A stretch of 54,555 bases of DNA from CAZHJK01 sp964533275 (GCA_964533275.1 CAZHJK010000018.1:1-54555), one strand, 5' to 3'. Positions 43,400 to 51,723 are shown, numbered from the stretch's first letter. Numbers and translations are program-made. Notes: generated by a model from the sequence alone, not told the origin.

Positions 43400-44494
43400 C
43401 TACTTAAGACTATTTCTATATATTCTCTCGATATCTTCTATACTTACTTCTTCCGGGTGACTTTCTAACTTATCTTTATTTTTGCCAAAGCTAATTGCAT
43501 ATTCAGATATCTGTTTATCAGAAATCTTTATATCTACCTGGAACAATCTATCAAATATATCCTTGAGCTGATCTAAATCTTCAACTCCTAATATATTTAA
43601 CATTTTTATTATTTTATCCTTATTTTTAAAGCTTTTTAGATACTCTACAATAAGTACTCCATTAGCAAGACCATGAGGAAGTTTATTATAATAAGTAAGA
43701 GCATATCCCATGCCATGGGGCAATGATGTTCCACTTTGGGCTATGGCTATTCCTCCTAACATGGATGCTAACATGACTTTTTCTCTAAGTTCTTCAGTAA
43801 GTTCCTTTTCTATTAAGTTTTTAAAACAAGTTTTAAATAACTTAAAACCTCCTTCTGCATAAAAATCAGACATTATAGTTGATTTACTACTTAAATAGCT
43901 TTCTACAAGATGAGTAAATGCATCTATAGCAGTACTTATAGTAATATTATAAGGGATATTATCTGTGTAGCTGCTATCTAAAAAGGCTATAGCAGGGAAA
44001 ACAACCTGACCTAGATTTTTCTTTGTTTCCTCTTTATGTACTGTGACTATACTGTATGGTGTTACCTCAGAGCCTGTTCCAGAAGTTGTGGGAACTGCAA
44101 CCACTGGAATGCTTTCAAGCTTGCCACTTGTAAAGATATTGTCCCTATTTATTTGTGGATTTTTAATGAATACTGCAACTGCTTTTGCTGCATCTAATGG
44201 AGACCCTCCCCCAATACCTATTACAAAATCCACATTCCCATCCCTTCCTAAACTAGCAGCTTTCTCTATAGTTTCCAAAGAAGGATTTTCTTCTACATCA
44301 TCAAATATAATATATTCAATGTTCAAGCTCTCTAAAGCAGATATCATATGGTTTAATGATCCATTTCTTTTAGAGGAACTTTTTCCGGTAACAATTAATG
44401 ATTTCTTGCCCAGCTTAGTCATGGCATTTTTATTTTTGTCAATTGATTCTCTACCGTAATAGACTTCTGTTGGCATTAAATATTTAAACTGCAT
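43400..44494 (-). CDS. iron-containing alcohol dehydrogenase
   Basis: Group III (iron-type) alcohol dehydrogenase, 364 residues. NAD-binding IGIGGGSPLDAAKAVA (about residues 93-108) and VPTTSGTGSEVTP are present. The metal ligands are an Asp in AFLDSSYT (about 193) and His in IDAFTHLVESY, SLPHGMGYAL and LPHGLANGVL. The substrate is probably a short alcohol, aldehyde or diol. The start lies upstream of a GGAGTG site on the minus strand. It has no neighbouring operon partners. The 200-base gap to the LiaF-like gene is AT-rich. Confidence 0.92.
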   Translation of the reverse strand: MQFKYLMPTEVYYGRESIDKNKNAMTKLGKKSLIVTGKSSSKRNGSLNHMISALESLNIEYIIFDDVEENPSLETIEKAASLGRDGNVDFVIGIGGGSPLDAAKAVAVFIKNPQINRDNIFTSGKLESIPVVAVPTTSGTGSEVTPYSIVTVHKEETKKNLGQVVFPAIAFLDSSYTDNIPYNITISTAIDAFTHLVESYLSSKSTIMSDFYAEGGFKLFKTCFKNLIEKELTEELREKVMLASMLGGIAIAQSGTSLPHGMGYALTYYNKLPHGLANGVLIVEYLKSFKNKDKIIKMLNILGVEDLDQLKDIFDRLFQVDIKISDKQISEYAISFGKNKDKLESHPEEVSIEDIERIYRNSLK

Positions 44495-44655
44495 TAATAA
44501 ACACTCCTTTAATTGATTTTATAACTATTTACAACTTCTACATGGGAATTTATTTTACACATTTATCTTATCACATTAAGATTATAATTATTATATCAAG
44601 CATAAACTTGGTGACTTTTTCTTTATTTAGAATTTTCCTAAAAGAAGGAAATATA

Positions 44656-44677
44656 TTATACTAATAGAATAGTATAA
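44656..44677. promoter_or_regulatory. inverted repeat in the LiaF-like promoter region
   Basis: TTATACT-aatagaat-AGTATAA, a 7-base palindrome 20 bases before the ATG of the LiaF-like gene. It overlaps a TATACT-type -10 element, as an operator would. The regulator is unknown. Confidence 0.4.
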
Positions 44678-44697
44678 AAGGAAAGAGGGTGTAATAA

Positions 44698-45420
44698 ATG
44701 AAATTATTTAAAGGCAGGTATATATTAGGAATTATAATTGTTTTATTAGGAGTTTCTCTGTTATTAGAAAACTTTGGATTTGAAGGAATAGACATTGGTT
44801 ATATAATAAGATTGGTATTTCCCGTTTTATTAATACTTTGGGGGATAGACCTATTGTTTAGAAAGCAGGGTTTGATGAGCATAATCGGAGGATTGTTATT
44901 AGCCTTGCTGGGAGTAAGCATATTAGGACGCAATATGGGATGGTTTGATTTTGACCTATCCATTATATGGAGAATGTTTTGGCCAATAATTCTGATATTT
45001 ATAGGTATTAGTATTATGACCAGCATAAGACCTGGGAAAAAAAATAATCTTGCCCTCATGGGGGGAGTGGAGAAAAATAAGACCCATTGGGAATTAGAGG
45101 ATGACACATATACTGCTCTTATGGGAGGAGTAGAACTAGATTTAAGATTTGCGGATATTCCCGATGGAGAAACCAATATAAAATTAACTGCAATTATGGG
45201 CGGGATAGATATTATTGTGCCCCATGATATCACAGTATATTGTAAAGGAAATGTAATTCTAGGAGGTTTAGAATTCTTTAACCAATCCACTGGAGGATTA
45301 GTTTCTTCATTGCAAGGTGAACAATTAGGTAATAATAAGGTGGTAAGATTTGATAGTAATGTAATAATGGGAGGAATTGAAATAAAAACAGGTGCAGGAT
45401 TTAAGAATGCAAAAAACTAG
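44698..45420 (+). CDS. LiaF-like membrane protein
   Basis: 240 residues. The N-terminal half has four membrane helices (about 7-24, 35-50, 58-75 and 88-108) of the LiaI/LiaF type. The C-terminal soluble half resembles the cell-wall-active antibiotic response domain. It is built from repeated turns ending MGGVE, MGGVEL, MGGIDI, LGGLEF and MGGIEI, suggesting a short beta-solenoid. LiaF in Bacillus inhibits the LiaRS envelope-stress system, but no liaR or liaS is nearby here. AAAGAGGGTG precedes ATG. It is followed by the flavin-binding protein gene 29 bases later. Confidence 0.82.
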   Translation: MKLFKGRYILGIIIVLLGVSLLLENFGFEGIDIGYIIRLVFPVLLILWGIDLLFRKQGLMSIIGGLLLALLGVSILGRNMGWFDFDLSIIWRMFWPIILIFIGISIMTSIRPGKKNNLALMGGVEKNKTHWELEDDTYTALMGGVELDLRFADIPDGETNIKLTAIMGGIDIIVPHDITVYCKGNVILGGLEFFNQSTGGLVSSLQGEQLGNNKVVRFDSNVIMGGIEIKTGAGFKNAKN

Positions 45421-45449
45421 AGAACCTGTGATCTCTAAGGAGGGAAGAG

Positions 45450-45923
45450 ATGTTTAGAAAAATGAGAAGAAAGGATAGGCAATTAGGTAATGAGCAGGCT
45501 ATTGAAATTTTACAACAAGGGGAATATGGAGTTCTTTCAACCCTTGGAGAAAATGGATATCCCTATGGATTGCCACTAAACTATATAGTATTAGATGAAG
45601 ATATTTACTTTCATTGCGCTATGGAGGGACAAAAGATAGATAATATCCTATATAATGAAAAGGTGTCCCTTTGTGTAGTGGAGAAATCAGAAATAAAGCC
45701 CAAGGAATTTTCCACTGATTATTCTAGTGTAATTGTATTTGGAAGGGCTATGGAGGCAGGGGAAGAAGAAAGGCAAAAAGCCCTGCAGGAATTCGTTAAT
45801 AAATATTCGCCTGCATATTTAAAGGAAGGCAAAGACTATATAGAGAAAATGAAGGAAAATACAAGGATAATGAAGATCGAAGTAGTACATATGACTGGCA
45901 AGGCAAGAAATAGAAAAAAATAA
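45450..45923 (+). CDS. pyridoxamine 5'-phosphate oxidase-like flavin-binding protein
   Basis: 157-residue split-barrel protein of the NimA-like group, which binds FMN or related cofactors. Characteristic parts: GVLSTLGENGYPYGLPLNY (residues about 28-46), DIYFHCAMEGQKIDNI and VSLCVVEKSE. The histidine in YFHCA is the residue that binds cofactor or metal in NimA relatives. The substrate is unknown; in some members nitroimidazole reduction is involved. GGAGGGAAGAG precedes ATG. Likely cotranscribed with the LiaF-like gene and ended by a bidirectional terminator. Confidence 0.88.
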   Translation: MFRKMRRKDRQLGNEQAIEILQQGEYGVLSTLGENGYPYGLPLNYIVLDEDIYFHCAMEGQKIDNILYNEKVSLCVVEKSEIKPKEFSTDYSSVIVFGRAMEAGEEERQKALQEFVNKYSPAYLKEGKDYIEKMKENTRIMKIEVVHMTGKARNRKK

Positions 45924-45936
45924 AGTAAAACTTAAA

Positions 45937-45958
45937 AAAACCGGCATCTGCCGGTTTT
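45937..45958. terminator. bidirectional terminator
   Basis: AAAACCGGCA-tc-TGCCGGTTTT lies between two convergent genes, with A and T tails on both sides; it overlaps the CNNM gene's stop. Confidence 0.9.
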
Positions 45959-47294
45959 AATTTTCGTCCCTTTCAGCACTACTTTGTTCAAGATATACTA
46001 TAGCCTTCTCTAAACGGTGTTCCTTGATTTGGGTTACCTTAATTGTTAAACCTAAGACTTCCAATTCCGGAGTACTTCCATCAGCTGGAATGGAACCTAA
46101 AAGTCCAAATACAAATCCTCCAAAGGTATCATAATCCTCATCGGGTAAGAGTATACCTAGCTGCTCCGAAACCATCTTTAAAGGGGTTGTTCCTTGTATC
46201 TTCCATGTACGGGAATCAATCCTTTCAATAGGTGGTGGTTCTAAAGGTAAGGAATCATCATCGTCTAGATCTCCCACAATCTGCTCCAATAGATCACTCA
46301 TTGTTATAATACCATTCATTCCACCGTATTCATCCATTACAATGGCAAAATGATTACGGTTTTTCTTCATATTATGAAATAAAACATCAGTACGCACAGT
46401 TTCAGGTACAAAATAAGGAGACTTAACAGCATGCTCTAAAATATTTTCCCTGACCTTATCCTTTATGCGGAAATAATCCTTTGTATTTAAAACCCCTATT
46501 ATATTGTCGGTATTTTCATCGCAAATGGGATAGTAAGTATGTCTGCTTTCATTTATAGTTTCTTCCCATTGTTCTTCAGTTTCATCAAGCCATAATAGTG
46601 AAACCTCAGTTCTATGGGTCATTACATCCTCGGCATCCTTATTATCAAACTCAAATATATTATGAATCATTTCCTTTTCACTAAGGTTGATAGAACCCCT
46701 CTCACTGCCTGCATCTACCATCATACGAATTTCTTCCTCAGTAACCTCTTCGTCATCAGCATCTGGATCAATGCCCATAAGTCTTAGCAAACCGTTGGTG
46801 GACTTAGTAAGAAACCATACAATAGGACTAAAAAACTTAGAAATAAAGTTTATAAGACCTGAAAGATTAAGTGCTAATTTTTCAGCATTTCTCATAGCCA
46901 CCCGTTTTGGAACTAATTCACCAAATACAAGGGTGAAATATGATAGAATTAATGTTATTGTTATAACTGATATTGTATTTAATGTAGTGGCTGAAATGTT
47001 TACCCCCATACTAATAATCCAATCCACTACTCTGCCTGAAAAATTATCAGCAGCAAAGGCACTTCCTAGGAACCCGGCAAGGGTGATTCCCACCTGAATT
47101 GTTGCAAGAAAGCGCGCAGGCTGTTCTGTTAAGTTAAAAAGACGCAGTGCTCGTTTATCACCTGATTTACTAAGAATTGCAAGTTTATTGTCGTTCATTG
47201 ATATAACAGCAATTTCAGCACTGGCAAAGACAGCATTTAAAAATATTAAGAATAATTGCAAAAGAAGCGGCCAAAATATAGAACTATCAGACAA
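45957..47294 (-). CDS. CNNM/CorC-type membrane protein with CBS domains
   Basis: Hemolysin-related CNNM-family protein, 445 residues. An N-terminal DUF21 domain of four helices (about 1-200) includes FGELVPKRVAMRNAEK. A CBS pair follows (about 215-340; MTHRTEVSLLWLDE, AIVMDEYGGMNGIITMSDLLEQ). A CorC_HlyC domain ends the protein (about 355-435; YDTFGGFVFGLLG). Relatives handle magnesium or cobalt efflux. The start is TTG 47294, with GGAGG eight bases upstream. A terminator-like stem lies in its leader, so attenuation is likely. Confidence 0.92.
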   Translation of the reverse strand: MSDSSIFWPLLLQLFLIFLNAVFASAEIAVISMNDNKLAILSKSGDKRALRLFNLTEQPARFLATIQVGITLAGFLGSAFAADNFSGRVVDWIISMGVNISATTLNTISVITITLILSYFTLVFGELVPKRVAMRNAEKLALNLSGLINFISKFFSPIVWFLTKSTNGLLRLMGIDPDADDEEVTEEEIRMMVDAGSERGSINLSEKEMIHNIFEFDNKDAEDVMTHRTEVSLLWLDETEEQWEETINESRHTYYPICDENTDNIIGVLNTKDYFRIKDKVRENILEHAVKSPYFVPETVRTDVLFHNMKKNRNHFAIVMDEYGGMNGIITMSDLLEQIVGDLDDDDSLPLEPPPIERIDSRTWKIQGTTPLKMVSEQLGILLPDEDYDTFGGFVFGLLGSIPADGSTPELEVLGLTIKVTQIKEHRLEKAIVYLEQSSAERDEN

Positions 47295-47331
47295 GAGTAA
47301 TACCTCCTAAAAATATTATAAAAAGCAAAAA

Positions 47332-47466
47332 AAGACACATAAACAATGGCACTTGAAAACAATTGCCATTAGATACATGTCTTATTATTTTATTATTTAA
47401 TTTGTATTGTTCGGGGTACGGCGAATCGTCCACTTGTATTATACACTCCTTAATCTTCTATGAAAA
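47332..47466 (-). promoter_or_regulatory. promoter and terminator-bearing leader of the CNNM gene
   Basis: On the minus strand, TTTTCA (47461-47466), 17 bases and TATAAT (47438-47443) precede a leader of about 130 bases. Between promoter and start codon lies a stem with AAGACA / TGTCTT outside and AATGGCA / TGCCATT inside, followed by seven T residues: an intrinsic terminator reading toward the gene. The segment before it, GGACGATTCGCCGTACCCCG, could hold the sensing part. No known riboswitch fits. Confidence 0.5.
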
Positions 47467-47612
47467 GAGCAGCAAAGCTGCTTCCAATAGGGAATTTAAT
47501 TTCCCCTTGGTGGATGGTAAAAAACACCATATTAGCACCCTTCTTTTAAAAATACTACCATAGAAACAAATTTTAGTCAATATTAAGAAGGACTACTTAA
47601 TGGAGAATGTGT

Positions 47613-47688
47613 GGAGAATGGGGACGGTGCGAGAATGGGGACGGTGACTTTTTTCCACTAATAAATGGAAATAAAAGTCACCGTCCCC
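47613..47688. repeat. GGGGACGG repeat, tandem head and full hairpin
   Basis: GAATGGGGACGGTG occurs twice in tandem (47617-47630 and about 47633-47646). The second copy begins a 16-base perfect stem, GGGGACGGTGACTTTT / AAAAGTCACCGTCCCC, closed by an inner TTCCA / TGGAA. The rest of the 530-base gap (47295-47826) holds the CNNM leader, a GAGCAGC / GCTGCTT stem at about 47466 and AT-rich DNA before the sigma factor gene. Confidence 0.8.
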
Positions 47689-47826
47689 AAAATACAAAAT
47701 ACCCAAAATACATGGGTAATTTTGTATGAACGAAAACTTTTTTATTATTGAATAGGTATATATAGTACAAGGGCAAATTATTCATGAATAATAAAGGTAT
47801 AGGCAGGTAAAAGTGGAGGTGACAAA

Positions 47827-48363
47827 GTGGAGAAAAAACTTATAAAAAGAATAAAGAAAGGAGATAATGAAGCCTTTGCAGCTCTTTACCATCAATATGC
47901 TGATTATGCCCTAAGGGTGGCAATTGCAGTGACAAAGGATAGTGCTAATGGGGCAGATGCTGTGCAGGAAACATTTATTCGTATTCATAAAAATATTTCT
48001 AAATTCGATACCAATAGACCCTTTAAACCTTGGTTCTATAAGATTTTAATTAATGAGTGTAGGAGAATTATGTATTTTTCAACAGATGCCCTGCCTATCG
48101 ATGAAATGGTAGGAAATGATATTCAATTATCCAAGGAAGATTTATATGAATTCCAAGAATATGAAGTATTGTATAAGGCTATACAAAATCTAGATGAAAT
48201 TAATAGAGTGCCTATTATATTAAAATACTTACAGGAGCTCAGCGAAAAGGAAATAAGTGAAGTTTTAGATTTAAATGTAAATACAGTGAAATCTCGTTTA
48301 TATAAGGGAAGACAAAAATTGAAAAGATTAATGGAAGAAGAGGGGGGTAGGAGAAATGGTTAA
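47827..48363 (+). CDS. ECF-type RNA polymerase sigma factor
   Basis: Sigma-70 family, extracytoplasmic-function type, 178 residues. Region 2 runs from about residue 8 to 80 (FAALYHQYADYALRVA; GADAVQETFIRIHKNISKFDTNRPFKPWFYKILINECR in parts). Region 4 runs from about 110 to 165 (VPIILKYLQELSEKEISEVL; VNTVKSRLYKGRQKLK). No region 3 is present, as expected. The start is GTG 47827 with GGAGGTGA upstream. It overlaps its partner gene by eight bases. AACTTTT about 100 bases upstream may be part of an ECF-type -35, suggesting self-regulation; that is weak. Confidence 0.9.
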   Translation: MEKKLIKRIKKGDNEAFAALYHQYADYALRVAIAVTKDSANGADAVQETFIRIHKNISKFDTNRPFKPWFYKILINECRRIMYFSTDALPIDEMVGNDIQLSKEDLYEFQEYEVLYKAIQNLDEINRVPIILKYLQELSEKEISEVLDLNVNTVKSRLYKGRQKLKRLMEEEGGRRNG

Positions 48364-49120
48364 TAATTTAGATGATAAAATAAAAAAAGCACTAATTGAA
48401 GGTACTAAATCAGCACCAGACTTAAAGGATGATGTTTGGGAAAGAATTCAAGGCGAAATAAATCAAGAGAAAGGAGTGGGTAGAATGGCAAGAAAAAGAA
48501 ATAATAGACCCTCCCTTCTAAGATTTGCAGCCATTGCAGCCGTATTTGTATTTATGTTCTTAGCAACAACTCAATATGGTCAAGCAGCAATTGACAAAAT
48601 AAAAATTCTATTCGATCCACAAAAGAATATTACAGAGCAAATAGAAGGCACAGAGGAGGAAAAGGAATACACTCTTCAAGAAGGACAAATGGGATATATC
48701 ATCTATGTGGATGAGAGCATGTATACTAAGGAAGTTGTAGATGGTAAGGATAGGATAGTACCAATTAACAAGGCTGGAAATCTACCTGAAATGTTTATGG
48801 AAATCAGCCAGGTAGAAGATAAAACACCTCAAGAGGTAGCAAAACAATTAGATGATGATTTAAAAGGGGAATATGTAGAATTTGAAAACCAAGGAAAAGT
48901 TGATGATCCCCTTGAAGCCATACATCTAACTGCCAATACAGGCAAGGATTCCAATGACCTATATGTAAAGTATTATTTAGTAGATAATACAGAGGGTGGA
49001 ACCTTTGTAATAAAACAACAATATATCTTAGAAGCAGCCGAAGGACATGGAGCAAGGTTCTATCATATGCTAAAGGAATTTAAGGTTGTTAATCTAGAAG
49101 ACCTAGAAGATATAGAATAA
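48356..49120 (+). CDS. membrane-anchored regulator of the ECF sigma factor (probable anti-sigma)
   Basis: 254 residues with one membrane helix (about 57-76), a cytoplasmic N-terminal region (MVNNLDDKIKKALIEGTKSA) and a larger outside domain. The layout, position directly after the sigma gene and eight-base overlap point to an anti-sigma factor. It lacks the HxxxCxxC zinc motif of the common ZAS class. The extracellular part resembles the acidic sensor domains of DUF4367/DUF4179-type proteins, a loose similarity. GGGGGTAGGAG before ATG lies inside the sigma gene. Confidence 0.75.
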   Translation: MVNNLDDKIKKALIEGTKSAPDLKDDVWERIQGEINQEKGVGRMARKRNNRPSLLRFAAIAAVFVFMFLATTQYGQAAIDKIKILFDPQKNITEQIEGTEEEKEYTLQEGQMGYIIYVDESMYTKEVVDGKDRIVPINKAGNLPEMFMEISQVEDKTPQEVAKQLDDDLKGEYVEFENQGKVDDPLEAIHLTANTGKDSNDLYVKYYLVDNTEGGTFVIKQQYILEAAEGHGARFYHMLKEFKVVNLEDLEDIE

Positions 49121-49133
49121 TCATCACCAGAAA

Positions 49134-49185
49134 GAAGCATGGGGTTCTCTTGCTTCCGTTAGGAAGCAAGAGAACCCCGTGCTTC
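49134..49185. repeat. 24-base-pair near-perfect hairpin
   Basis: GGGGTTCTCTTGCTTCC (49141-49157), gtta, then its exact complement GGAAGCAAGAGAACCCC. The stem is extended outward by GAAGCAT / GTGCTTC (one G-T pair). There is no T run, and the right arm is followed by a second GCTTCCGTTAGG, matching its own loop. It looks like a mobile or repeat element rather than a plain terminator. Confidence 0.75.
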
Positions 49186-49284
49186 CGTTAGGTAATGTTA
49201 TCCAAATAACCCTTAGTAATTGAAAAAATATTTTGTAAATGCTAAACTAATATTTGTATCTTAAATTACAACAGGGGTGATATC

Positions 49285-51189
49285 TTGACAGACAAGGGCA
49301 ATAAAAGTAAAGAATTCAAGCCATTTATTTCTGCAGATAGGATCTTACCAGAGTTTACTATAACATCAATAATTTTAGGGATCCTATTAGCTGTTGTATT
49401 TGGTGCAGCAAATGCGTATTTAGGATTAAAGGTAGGTATGACTATTAGTGCATCAATACCTGCTGCGGTTATTTCTATGGGACTTATAAGGGTAATTCTT
49501 AAGAAGGAATCAATACTAGAAAATAATATGGTTCAAACTATAGGTTCTGCCGGTGAATCATTAGCCGCAGGTGCTATATTTACATTACCAGCACTTTATG
49601 TTTGGGCAAAAGAGTGGGGTATAGCAGCTCCAAGCTTTACTACAATAACTACTATAGCTCTTTGTGGAGGATTACTTGGGGTATTATTTATGGTTCCCCT
49701 TAGAAGGGCATTAATAGTACAGGAACATGCCACATTACCATATCCGGAAGGAACCGCTTGTGCAGAGGTTCTTTTAGCCGGTGAAGAGGGAGGGCAAAAG
49801 GCAAAGATAACCTTTGCCGGACTAGGCCTAGGTGGATTATTTAAATTTTTAACCGGTGGATTAGGGTTATTCCCAGGTTCAGTAGAAACAAAATTACCTA
49901 TACCGGGTTATAAAGAGGCAGCTATTGGGGGCGATGTTGCGCCAGCTTTACTAGGTGTTGGCTTTATCATAGGCCCTAAAATCGCTGCATATATGTTAGC
50001 AGGTGCTATCTTAGGATGGCTTGGAATTATTCCACTAATAGCTACTATAGGTAGCTTTGGTGAAGTTATAATGTTCCCAGCAACTGTACCTATTAGTGAA
50101 TTAAATTATATGGGGATTTGGGATTCATATCTAAGATATATCGGTGCCGGGGCTGTTGCCTTCGGTGGGATTTTTAGCTTAATAAAATCATTGCCATTAA
50201 TAGTAAAAACCTTTAGGGATGCAATAAAGGGTTATTCAAAGGCAGATACTGGCAGTGATAATTTTAGAACAAATAATGATATGTCTATGAAAGTAGTATT
50301 AATAGGATCCTTAGCAATTGTATTAGCCATGATGATGCTACCAGCAATTCCTGTAGGATTTGGAGGAGCATTATTAATAGCAATATTTGGATTTTTATTT
50401 GCTACAGTTTCATCTAGAATAGTAGGACTTGTCGGAAGTTCATCTAACCCAGTATCAGGAATGACTATTGCTACATTAATAGTTACAGCAGTAGTATTTA
50501 AAGCAAGTGGAAATGATGGACAAGCAGGAATGATTGCTACATTATCTATTGGAGCAGTGGTATGTATAATATCTGCCATGGCAGGAGATACATCCCAGGA
50601 CTTAAAAACTGGGTTCTTAGTAGGAGCTACTCCTAAGAAGCAACAATATGGAGAGCTTATAGGAGCGGTTGCAGCGGCACTAGCAATAGCTGGAGTATTA
50701 TCATTATTAAACGCTGCATGGGGATTTGGTTCAGAAGAATTACCAGCTCCACAGGCTACATTAATGCAAATAGTAATTGAAGGAGTTATGGGTGGTAACT
50801 TACCATGGGCTCTAGTATTTACTGGTGTTGGTATTGGTGTTGCAATAGAGCTATTAGGATTACCGGTATTACCTGTAGCTATAGGTTTATACCTACCAAT
50901 ACATCTAAGCACACCTATAATGGCAGGTGGAATAATAAGAGGAATATTAAATAGAAAGGCTGAAAAATCCTCAGATAAGTCCATAAAGGAAAAAATCGAG
51001 TCTGGCATTCTTTATGCATCAGGATTAATTGCCGGTGAAGGACTAGTGGGTATTTTACTTGCAGTTTTCGCAGTAATTGGAATTAATCTTGGCTTAGGCA
51101 TCGATTTAGGACAAATAGGTGCATTGATATTCTTTGGATTACTTGTATTTTCACTAATAAAAGTTTCGATATTAAAGAAAACTAAATAA
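49285..51189 (+). CDS. OPT-family oligopeptide transporter
   Basis: OPT family proton-coupled transporter of about 634 residues with some 14-16 membrane helices. Early signature FGAANAYLGLKVGMTISASIPAAVISM and middle block LPYPEGTACAEVLLAGEEG mark the bacterial OPT/YSL branch. Also visible: GDTSQDLKTGFLVGATPKKQQ. Peptides or metal complexes are the likely cargo. The start is TTG 49285, with AGGGGTGAT upstream. A 15-base stem follows. The next gene, a PqqD-like protein, is only 65 bases downstream. Confidence 0.92.
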   Translation: MTDKGNKSKEFKPFISADRILPEFTITSIILGILLAVVFGAANAYLGLKVGMTISASIPAAVISMGLIRVILKKESILENNMVQTIGSAGESLAAGAIFTLPALYVWAKEWGIAAPSFTTITTIALCGGLLGVLFMVPLRRALIVQEHATLPYPEGTACAEVLLAGEEGGQKAKITFAGLGLGGLFKFLTGGLGLFPGSVETKLPIPGYKEAAIGGDVAPALLGVGFIIGPKIAAYMLAGAILGWLGIIPLIATIGSFGEVIMFPATVPISELNYMGIWDSYLRYIGAGAVAFGGIFSLIKSLPLIVKTFRDAIKGYSKADTGSDNFRTNNDMSMKVVLIGSLAIVLAMMMLPAIPVGFGGALLIAIFGFLFATVSSRIVGLVGSSSNPVSGMTIATLIVTAVVFKASGNDGQAGMIATLSIGAVVCIISAMAGDTSQDLKTGFLVGATPKKQQYGELIGAVAAALAIAGVLSLLNAAWGFGSEELPAPQATLMQIVIEGVMGGNLPWALVFTGVGIGVAIELLGLPVLPVAIGLYLPIHLSTPIMAGGIIRGILNRKAEKSSDKSIKEKIESGILYASGLIAGEGLVGILLAVFAVIGINLGLGIDLGQIGALIFFGLLVFSLIKVSILKKTK

Positions 51190-51197
51190 ACTAGATA

Positions 51198-51235
51198 TTA
51201 AAAGAGGATATTATAACATTAATATCCTCTTTTAA
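51198..51235 (+). terminator. terminator after the OPT gene
   Basis: TTAAAAGAGGATATT / AATATCCTCTTTTAA, a 15-base perfect stem with an eight-base loop. Confidence 0.85.
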
Positions 51236-51260
51236 ATACACAAAGCAGGGGTGCTTGATT

Positions 51261-51611
51261 ATGAATAAGAAGGTTAACAAGAGTAAAAATTTTTTAGATA
51301 TGGTTCCAATAAAAAATGAAAAATTAAAAACCGAGATCACTGATAAGGGCTTAGTTCAAATCATTATACCAAGGGATGGTTTGATGGATAGGTTGGTTAG
51401 ACTGTTTTTAAAAACCCCAGATGTTATGCGAATAGATTTTGATGCCATCGGTACCTGTGTTTGGAATGCCATAGATAGTAAAAGAAATATGCAAGAAATA
51501 GGAGATATACTTAAAAAAGAATTCGGGGATGAAATAGAACCTATTTATGAAAGACTTGGATCTCATATGAATGTATTAAAAAATAATAAATTTATCAAGA
51601 TTAAGCATTAG
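51261..51611 (+). CDS. PqqD-like protein
   Basis: Small PqqD-family protein, about 116 residues. The family pattern is evident: MRIDFDAIGTCVWNAIDSKRNMQEIGDIL and EIEPIYERLGSHMNVLKNNKFIKI (in parts). PqqD domains are peptide-binding chaperones for radical-SAM enzymes that modify precursor peptides, but no such enzyme or precursor is next to it. Stand-alone copies occur often, with unknown roles. ATG 51261 is nine bases after AGGGG; TTG 51255 is too close. It is separated from the OPT gene by a terminator, so it has its own expression. Confidence 0.85.
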   Translation: MNKKVNKSKNFLDMVPIKNEKLKTEITDKGLVQIIIPRDGLMDRLVRLFLKTPDVMRIDFDAIGTCVWNAIDSKRNMQEIGDILKKEFGDEIEPIYERLGSHMNVLKNNKFIKIKH

Positions 51612-51646
51612 CTGATGATTTAGAACCATCCCTAGTGCTTCTTTAT

Positions 51647-51672
51647 TGTAGGGGAGACCTGTGGTCTCCCGC
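51647..51672. repeat. TGTAGGGG hairpin repeat, variant
   Basis: TGTAGGGGAGACCTGTGGTC continues to TCCCGC. The palindrome is GGGAGACC-tgt-GGTCTCCC, a different core with the same head as the other copies. It lies between convergent genes. Confidence 0.7.
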
Positions 51673-51723
51673 TAAACGACGCCTTTTTATCTCATGCGAA
51701 CTTTATTAGTCCTTTCTTTAACT

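Noticed and set aside
47405..47435. Resemblance of minus-strand GGACGATTCGCCGTACCCCG to the first half of a guanidine-III riboswitch
   Set aside because: The second half (an ACGGCG-containing strand needed for pairing) is absent, and the downstream gene is not a guanidine gene. It may equally be a degenerate TGTAGGG repeat read backwards.
47363..47563. A 66-codon plus-strand frame starting at TTG
   Set aside because: No ribosome site; it runs through the terminator stem and promoter of the minus-strand CNNM leader, so it is a chance frame.
50232..51008. A 258-codon minus-strand frame inside the OPT transporter gene
   Set aside because: It lies opposite a well-supported gene, has no ribosome site and its Pro/Ser/Asn/Ile composition is typical of antisense reading.
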